Assembly: GCF_016722965.1 (NCBI RefSeq)
Contig: NZ_JAEQNB010000005.1
Coordinates: 124,001 to 188,000 of the forward strand
Source: Tumebacillus amylolyticus
Lineage (GTDB): Bacteria; Bacillota; Bacilli; Tumebacillales; Tumebacillaceae
DNA length: 64,000 nucleotides
Direction: 5' to 3'
The position numbers and the translations under genes are program-made. Under the pieces are notes generated by a model. That model ran no database searches. It had not been told where the DNA came from and saw only the letters and a program-made list of their open reading frames with translations. Positions 60,273 to 64,000 of this stretch are shown here, in pieces. Every line of letters begins with the position of its first letter. The stretch's first letter is position 1.

Positions 60273-61064
60273 ATGAAGAAACTATTGCTTCCGGCTGCGC
60301 TGACTGTGTGGATGCTCGCGGGCTGTTCGTCCACGACCCTGCACAACCAATCGGCTCACGAGACGCAATCTGCCGCGCCTCAGCCAGCTGCTGTCAAACC
60401 TTCCGATCCCGCCCCGGCACCAACCCCGGCTCCCGAGGTCAAACCTGAGTCGGTGCAGGCACCACCTGCTCAAGAGCAAGCGCAACTTCAACCGAATCCT
60501 CAAAGTCAGCCGGCGGCTCAACCGCAGACCCAGCCTGCCAAGCCTGCACCTGCACCGCAGCCTGCCCCCAAACCCGCCCCGCAACCGGCACAATCTGCGA
60601 CTCCTGCTCCGGCCCCACAGCCGACTTCAACGGAGAGTCAAGAGAATTGGCCGCTCGAACAGATCGATTTCAGCAAAGTGACACTCGACTGCGACCTCTC
60701 CGACCAGCGTGTGTACGCAAAAATGGACGGGCAAGTCGTTCGCACGATGATCACGTCCTCCGGCTTGGACACGATCCCCGACAACTCCACCCCGCGCGGT
60801 GAATTCCAAGTCGAGCCGGAGCGCGGCACTTGGTTTTACACCAACAACTACAGCGAAGGGGCGAAATACTGGGTTTCCTTCAAAGGCCATGGCGTGTTCC
60901 TGTTCCACAGCGTCGTCATGGACAAAAACCAACAGGTTATCGAAGCCGAAGCCCAGAAACTCGGCACCAAAGCATCGCACGGCTGTTTCAGACTCCCGCT
61001 TCAAGATGCGAAGTGGATCTACGACCATGTCAAAACCGGAACGAAAGTCTCCATTCACGACTAG
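60273..61064 (+). CDS. Lipoprotein L,D-transpeptidase (YkuD domain)
   Basis: ATG at 60273, 7 bp after GGGGAGG, gives 263 residues. A lipoprotein signal with lipobox MLAGC (Cys at about 18) is followed by a Pro/Ala/Gln-rich spacer of about 100 residues, long enough to cross the wall. The YkuD domain (about 140-263) ends with the catalytic motif SHGCFRLP (Cys near 240). It would make 3-3 cross-links or attach proteins to peptidoglycan. There is no LysM or PG-binding domain; the proline linker may replace it. Confidence 0.92.
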   Translation: MKKLLLPAALTVWMLAGCSSTTLHNQSAHETQSAAPQPAAVKPSDPAPAPTPAPEVKPESVQAPPAQEQAQLQPNPQSQPAAQPQTQPAKPAPAPQPAPKPAPQPAQSATPAPAPQPTSTESQENWPLEQIDFSKVTLDCDLSDQRVYAKMDGQVVRTMITSSGLDTIPDNSTPRGEFQVEPERGTWFYTNNYSEGAKYWVSFKGHGVFLFHSVVMDKNQQVIEAEAQKLGTKASHGCFRLPLQDAKWIYDHVKTGTKVSIHD

Positions 61065-61079
61065 CGCCGGAATGAAAAG

Positions 61080-61118
61080 AAGCCCTGTCCTTACTATGGT
61101 AAGGGACAGGGCTTTTTT
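61080..61118. terminator. Bidirectional terminator between the L,D-transpeptidase gene and purB
   Basis: AAGCCCTGTCCTTAC pairs with GTAAGGGACAGGGCTT around TATG, with one bulge and a run of seven T on the plus strand. The purB stop lies 10 bp further. Confidence 0.88.
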
Positions 61119-61128
61119 TCACAATCAC

Positions 61129-62490
61129 TTACTTCTGGATGTGCTTCACAAGTTGCGGAGCGATCCCGATGTACGACGACGGGGTCATGTCCAGCAGACG
61201 TTGCTTGTCTTGGGGTTCCAGGTCCAATCCCTCTACAAACGCGCGCATTGTTTCTTCGGTCATCGCGGCACCGCGGGTGAGTTCCTTGAGTTTTTCATAC
61301 GGGTTGTCATGACCCGCTTTGCGCATGACGGTCTGGATCGGTTCGGCGAGAACTTCCCATGCGTCGTTCAAGTCTTGCGCCAGTGCATCCAAATTGATGT
61401 TCAGTTGGTTCAGGCCGCGCAGAGCCGATTGCAGGGCGAGGAAGGAGTGCGCCACGCCGACACCCATGTTGCGGATCGCCGACGAGTCGGTGAGATCGCG
61501 TTGCAGACGGGAGATCGGCAGTTTGTTCGCGAGATGATCGAGAACTGCATTGGAGAGGCCGACGTTGGCTTCGGAGTTCTCGAAGTTGATCGGGTTGACT
61601 TTGTGCGGCATCGTGGAGGAACCGACTTCGCCGGCGACGACTCGTTGCTTGAAGTAGCCAAGTGAAATGTATTGCCAGATGTCACGGTCGAAGTCGAGCA
61701 GAATGTTGTTGAAGCGCATCATGGCGTGGAAGCACTCGGCCATGTAATCGTGCGACTCGATCTGCGTCGTCAGCGGGTTGTAGGTAAGTCCGAGGCCCTC
61801 GACGAACGACGACGCGATCTCTTCCCAATTCAAGTGCGGGTACGCCGAGGTGTGGGCGTTGAAGTTGCCGACGGCGCCGTTGAACTTGCCCAAGAATTCG
61901 AGGTGTCCGAACTGGCGCAATTGACGTTGCCAACGATAGACGAACACCGCAATCTCTTTGCCGACGGTGGTCGGAGATGCCGTTTGGCCGTGCGTGCGGG
62001 CGAGCATCGAGACGTCCTTGGTGTTCTCTGCAAGGTCCGCAACTCCCTGCACGAACTTCTCCGCCAACGGGAGCCAGACATCGTGGATCGCCGTCTTGAG
62101 CATCAGCGCGTGGGAGAGGTTGTTGATATCCTCGGAGGTGCAAGAGAAGTGAACGAATTCCAGCACGTCGACGAGCGTGGAGTCCTTGAGTTGTTCCTTG
62201 ATGAAATATTCGACCGCTTTGACGTCGTGCTTGGTGGTGCGCTCGATTTCCTTGATGCGTGCAGACGATGCTTCATCGAAGTTCGCCGCGATGGCACGCA
62301 GGGTGTTCACTTCTTCAGCGGTAAACGAACGGACTTCGTCCAGTCCTTGAATTTGCGCCATTTTGATCAGCCATTCAATTTCAACATGAACGCGAAATTT
62401 GAGCAGCGCCCATTCGGAGAAACATTCATTCAACCCGTTCATCTGTTCGGCGTAACGGCCGTCGAGCGGAGAAATCGCTTTAATCGACAT
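61129..62490 (-). CDS. purB: Adenylosuccinate lyase, proteobacterial-type long form
   Basis: 453 residues. It cleaves SAICAR and adenylosuccinate in purine synthesis. The fumarase-fold signature is GSSTMPHKVNPINFENSE (about 293-310); catalytic His regions are ARTHGQTASPTT and FSCTSEDINNLSHA. The sequence is close to the 456-residue E. coli type (LPISRLQRDLTDSSAIRN, EVLAEPIQTVMRK) and not to the approximately 430-residue B. subtilis type with MPHKRNPI. It is not in a pur operon but overlaps an upstream HAD gene by 11 bp. Confidence 0.95.
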   Translation of the reverse strand: MSIKAISPLDGRYAEQMNGLNECFSEWALLKFRVHVEIEWLIKMAQIQGLDEVRSFTAEEVNTLRAIAANFDEASSARIKEIERTTKHDVKAVEYFIKEQLKDSTLVDVLEFVHFSCTSEDINNLSHALMLKTAIHDVWLPLAEKFVQGVADLAENTKDVSMLARTHGQTASPTTVGKEIAVFVYRWQRQLRQFGHLEFLGKFNGAVGNFNAHTSAYPHLNWEEIASSFVEGLGLTYNPLTTQIESHDYMAECFHAMMRFNNILLDFDRDIWQYISLGYFKQRVVAGEVGSSTMPHKVNPINFENSEANVGLSNAVLDHLANKLPISRLQRDLTDSSAIRNMGVGVAHSFLALQSALRGLNQLNINLDALAQDLNDAWEVLAEPIQTVMRKAGHDNPYEKLKELTRGAAMTEETMRAFVEGLDLEPQDKQRLLDMTPSSYIGIAPQLVKHIQK

Positions 62491-63208
62491 GTTGTGAGTA
62501 CCTTCTTTCCAGCGAGAGATTCAATGTGGAAGCGAGTTCCTGCAACTCAAAAATTTCCGGTGCAACTTCTGCATCCGGGATCGGGGTGCGGCGGCGGTTC
62601 AACCAGACGGAGCGAATGCCGGACGCTTGTGCGCCCAGGATGTCGGCCGACCACGAATCCCCGACCATCATCGCCTCGTGCGGTTCAACCCCGCAAAGTG
62701 CCAGGGCGTGATGGAAAATTCGCGGATCGGGCTTCTGCACGCCAACGTCTTCGGACGTGACCAAATGGTCCACCAGCGCGGTGAGTCCACACGCTTCCAG
62801 TTTGTCCACCTGTACATGAGTCATGTGGTTGGTCAGCACAACCACTTGGATTCCTTGGGCGCGGAGTGCATGAAGCAGTTCCAACGCTCCGGGAACCGGG
62901 CGGCGAGAGGTGCTGTACACGTGCGAGTAGAGATCGGCGATTTTCTGTAACTCGCCCGGGTCAAGCACATGACCACAGCCGAGAAACATCAGGCGAAAGC
63001 GTTCCAACCTCGCCTCTTCGAGCGTCATCCGGCCCTGCAGCACCATTTTGTGCATGTCGTTGAGCAAATGGTAGAATTCCTCTTCCAATTGCGCCAAGCT
63101 TTTCTGCTGCAGCTCCGGATACCGCTCGCGTACCGCCTCAATCCCTGCCTCACATGAAAACCGATGATCGAACAACGTCTCATCCAAATCCAACAAGACC
63201 GCTTTCAT
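62480..63208 (-). CDS. HAD-family hydrolase (YjjG/noncanonical nucleotidase-like)
   Basis: ATG at 63208, 7 bp after GGAGG, gives 242 residues. Motif I LLDLDETLFDH (4-14), motif II VVLTNHM, motif III KPDPRIFHHALALCG and motif IV MVGDSWSADILGAQASG match HAD subfamily IA. The layout resembles YjjG-type pyrimidine nucleotidases. Its stop overlaps the start of purB, so it is the first gene of a nucleotide-linked pair under one promoter. Confidence 0.9.
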   Translation of the reverse strand: MKAVLLDLDETLFDHRFSCEAGIEAVRERYPELQQKSLAQLEEEFYHLLNDMHKMVLQGRMTLEEARLERFRLMFLGCGHVLDPGELQKIADLYSHVYSTSRRPVPGALELLHALRAQGIQVVVLTNHMTHVQVDKLEACGLTALVDHLVTSEDVGVQKPDPRIFHHALALCGVEPHEAMMVGDSWSADILGAQASGIRSVWLNRRRTPIPDAEVAPEIFELQELASTLNLSLERRYSQHVD

Positions 63209-63228
63209 CTTCACACCTCCCACGACCT

Positions 63229-63284
63229 AGTATAGCATAAATACGAACGATGAAAAGTATCTCTCATACAATGTTCGTGTTTTA
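63229..63284 (-). promoter_or_regulatory. Promoter with PurR-like inverted boxes upstream of HAD-purB
   Basis: The minus strand has an extended -10 TGCTATACT (63237-63229). Just upstream are two inverted CGAAC boxes: ACGAACATT on the minus strand (63278-63270) and its partner ACGAACGAT on the plus strand (63243-63251), with 24 bp between the CGAAC cores. Bacillota PurR operators are paired PurBoxes (about WWCCGAACWWT) with similar spacing. Confidence 0.55.
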
Positions 63285-63345
63285 TTTCTCCCTTCCTCCG
63301 CATATCTATGAAGTAGACTACTAGCCTCAGAGGGAGGAATCTTAT

Positions 63346-63771
63346 ATGCCGCGTCGTGTCCTTGTCTTCCAAAAGCAATCGGACAGCACACAACTCTGGA
63401 AAGGGTTGACGGAGGAATTTGAGCAGGAGTATCGCCTGGTCTTCATCAATCGCCAAGGCATCGACTGCCCGCCGCAAGAAGACGCCGAGACGGTTGTACA
63501 GATCATGGCGGAAATGCAATGGTCGGATGCGATCTTGGTCGCGCACGGAGACGACTGCCGCCTGCTTCGCGATTTGGCCGCTTTGGCACCCAAACGCATC
63601 TCGGCGCTGTTTCTGGTCGATGCGCCCGACGACGTACATCTGTCCGGCCACCACTCGCCGTTCCTCCATGTCACCACCGCCAATTCCGACCGCCAAGACC
63701 CGTTCGTGTTGGAAAAAACGGAGTTGCTGCCCGAAGTGTTTCATGCGTTCTGCACACTCCGACTGCGATAA
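63346..63771 (+). CDS. Small alpha/beta-hydrolase-like protein without nucleophile
   Basis: 141 residues, ATG at 63346 after GAGGGAGGAATCTT. The order VLVFQKQSDS, then WSDAILVAHGDDCRLLRDLAALAPKRISALFLVDAP is what one sees around the nucleophile elbow of an alpha/beta hydrolase (GHSxG), but the serine is replaced (AHGDD) and the total length is about half of a normal enzyme. It may be a degenerate or repurposed domain. Function unknown. Confidence 0.65.
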   Translation: MPRRVLVFQKQSDSTQLWKGLTEEFEQEYRLVFINRQGIDCPPQEDAETVVQIMAEMQWSDAILVAHGDDCRLLRDLAALAPKRISALFLVDAPDDVHLSGHHSPFLHVTTANSDRQDPFVLEKTELLPEVFHAFCTLRLR

Positions 63772-63832
63772 CAGAGCAGCAGTCATAGTAGACGTGCCGT
63801 TCACCATACATTACTTCACAGTCCAACTTCCA

Positions 63833-63862
63833 CTGCCATCTAGCAAGCTTTTCCTGTATACT
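63833..63862 (+). promoter_or_regulatory. Candidate promoter for the last gene
   Basis: CTGCCA (63833-63838), 18 bp, TATACT (63857-63862), 33 bp before the ATG at 63895. The -10 is strong (5/6), the -35 moderate. Confidence 0.5.
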
Positions 63863-63894
63863 AATAGAAACAGGGAACGGGAGGGAAAACCCGC

Positions 63895-64000
63895 ATGCCA
63901 CACGTTCAATCTTTGCAGATTAACTATCAGACTTTGGAAGAATTCAAGAAATTCCGTGAGAATGGCCTTGAAGAGCTCTCGATGCTTGAAGACCTGCGCG
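63895..64000 (+). CDS. Start of an unknown gene (cut by window end)
   Basis: ATG at 63895 with GGGAGGG 9-10 bp upstream and an open frame of 35 codons to the edge (MPHVQSLQINYQTLEEFKK). Mostly charged and helical. Too short to assign. Confidence 0.6.
   Translation, partial: MPHVQSLQINYQTLEEFKKFRENGLEELSMLEDLR

Noticed and set aside
1-64000. tRNA or rRNA genes, insertion sequences, transposases or attachment-site repeats
   Set aside because: I looked along both strands and saw no tRNA-like cloverleaf end, rRNA segment, transposase or flanking direct repeat around the injection locus that I could support.

Overview
The window looks like chromosome from a GC-rich, endospore-forming Bacillota. 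Evidence is the complete spoIIIAA-AH operon, a T-box-controlled single-chain glycyl-tRNA synthetase, AccB/AccC-Asp23-AmaP-NusB and XseA-XseB-IspA gene order, frequent GTG/TTG starts behind strong GGAGG ribosome sites, and no lipopolysaccharide genes. An Alicyclobacillaceae/Tumebacillus-like host is my inference, not something the sequence proves.

Region 1 (about 0.4-29.7 kb) is a complete contractile injection system of the eCIS (phage-tail-like) type. Eighteen tightly packed minus-strand genes run from an AAA+ ATPase at 29.7 kb down to a DUF4157 protein at 4.4 kb. In order they are: ATPase, DUF4255 tail-terminator-like protein, a two-domain Ig-like protein, sheath, tube 1, tail-assembly protein, DUF6760-like small protein, tube 2, a 1878-residue protein built mostly of 12-residue repeats, LysM baseplate protein, gp27-like hub, gp5-like spike, gp25-like protein, two gp6/baseplate-J proteins, a beta-propeller/gpI-like fusion, a conserved eCIS protein of unknown function, and DUF4157. 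No capsid, portal, terminase, holin or endolysin gene is present, so this is not a prophage. A plus-strand pair (PAAR-like DUF4280 spike tip plus a membrane-anchored MORN-repeat protein) converges on the operon and shares a terminator with it. A TolC-family protein and a secreted protein (cut by the window edge) diverge from that pair.

Region 2 (29.8-45.7 kb) is conserved housekeeping and sporulation sequence, nearly all on the minus strand: ispA, xseB, xseA, a ferredoxin-NADP reductase-like flavoprotein, a Kae1/TsaD paralogue, nusB, a DUF2273 protein, amaP, asp23, accC, accB, spoIIIAH to spoIIIAA (with a sigma-E promoter match in front of spoIIIAA), and glyS with its T-box leader. The eCIS sits immediately downstream of ispA, where Bacillus subtilis has dxs.

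Region 3 (45.7-64 kb) is mixed: a DUF2334/VCBS-repeat protein, an ABC-F ATPase, a GGDEF/HD-GYP signalling protein followed by two possible tiny peptides, HAD hydrolases, a haem-oxygenase-like protein, a methyltransferase, an XRE regulator with a palindromic operator candidate, a Nudix hydrolase, a PASTA pseudokinase, a lipoprotein L,D-transpeptidase, and a proteobacterial-type purB preceded by a PurR-like operator. A short gene at 57.8 kb reads as a SelW-like (Rdx family) selenoprotein with an in-frame UGA in its CxxU motif and a SECIS-like hairpin just downstream; an ordinary ORF caller cuts it in half.
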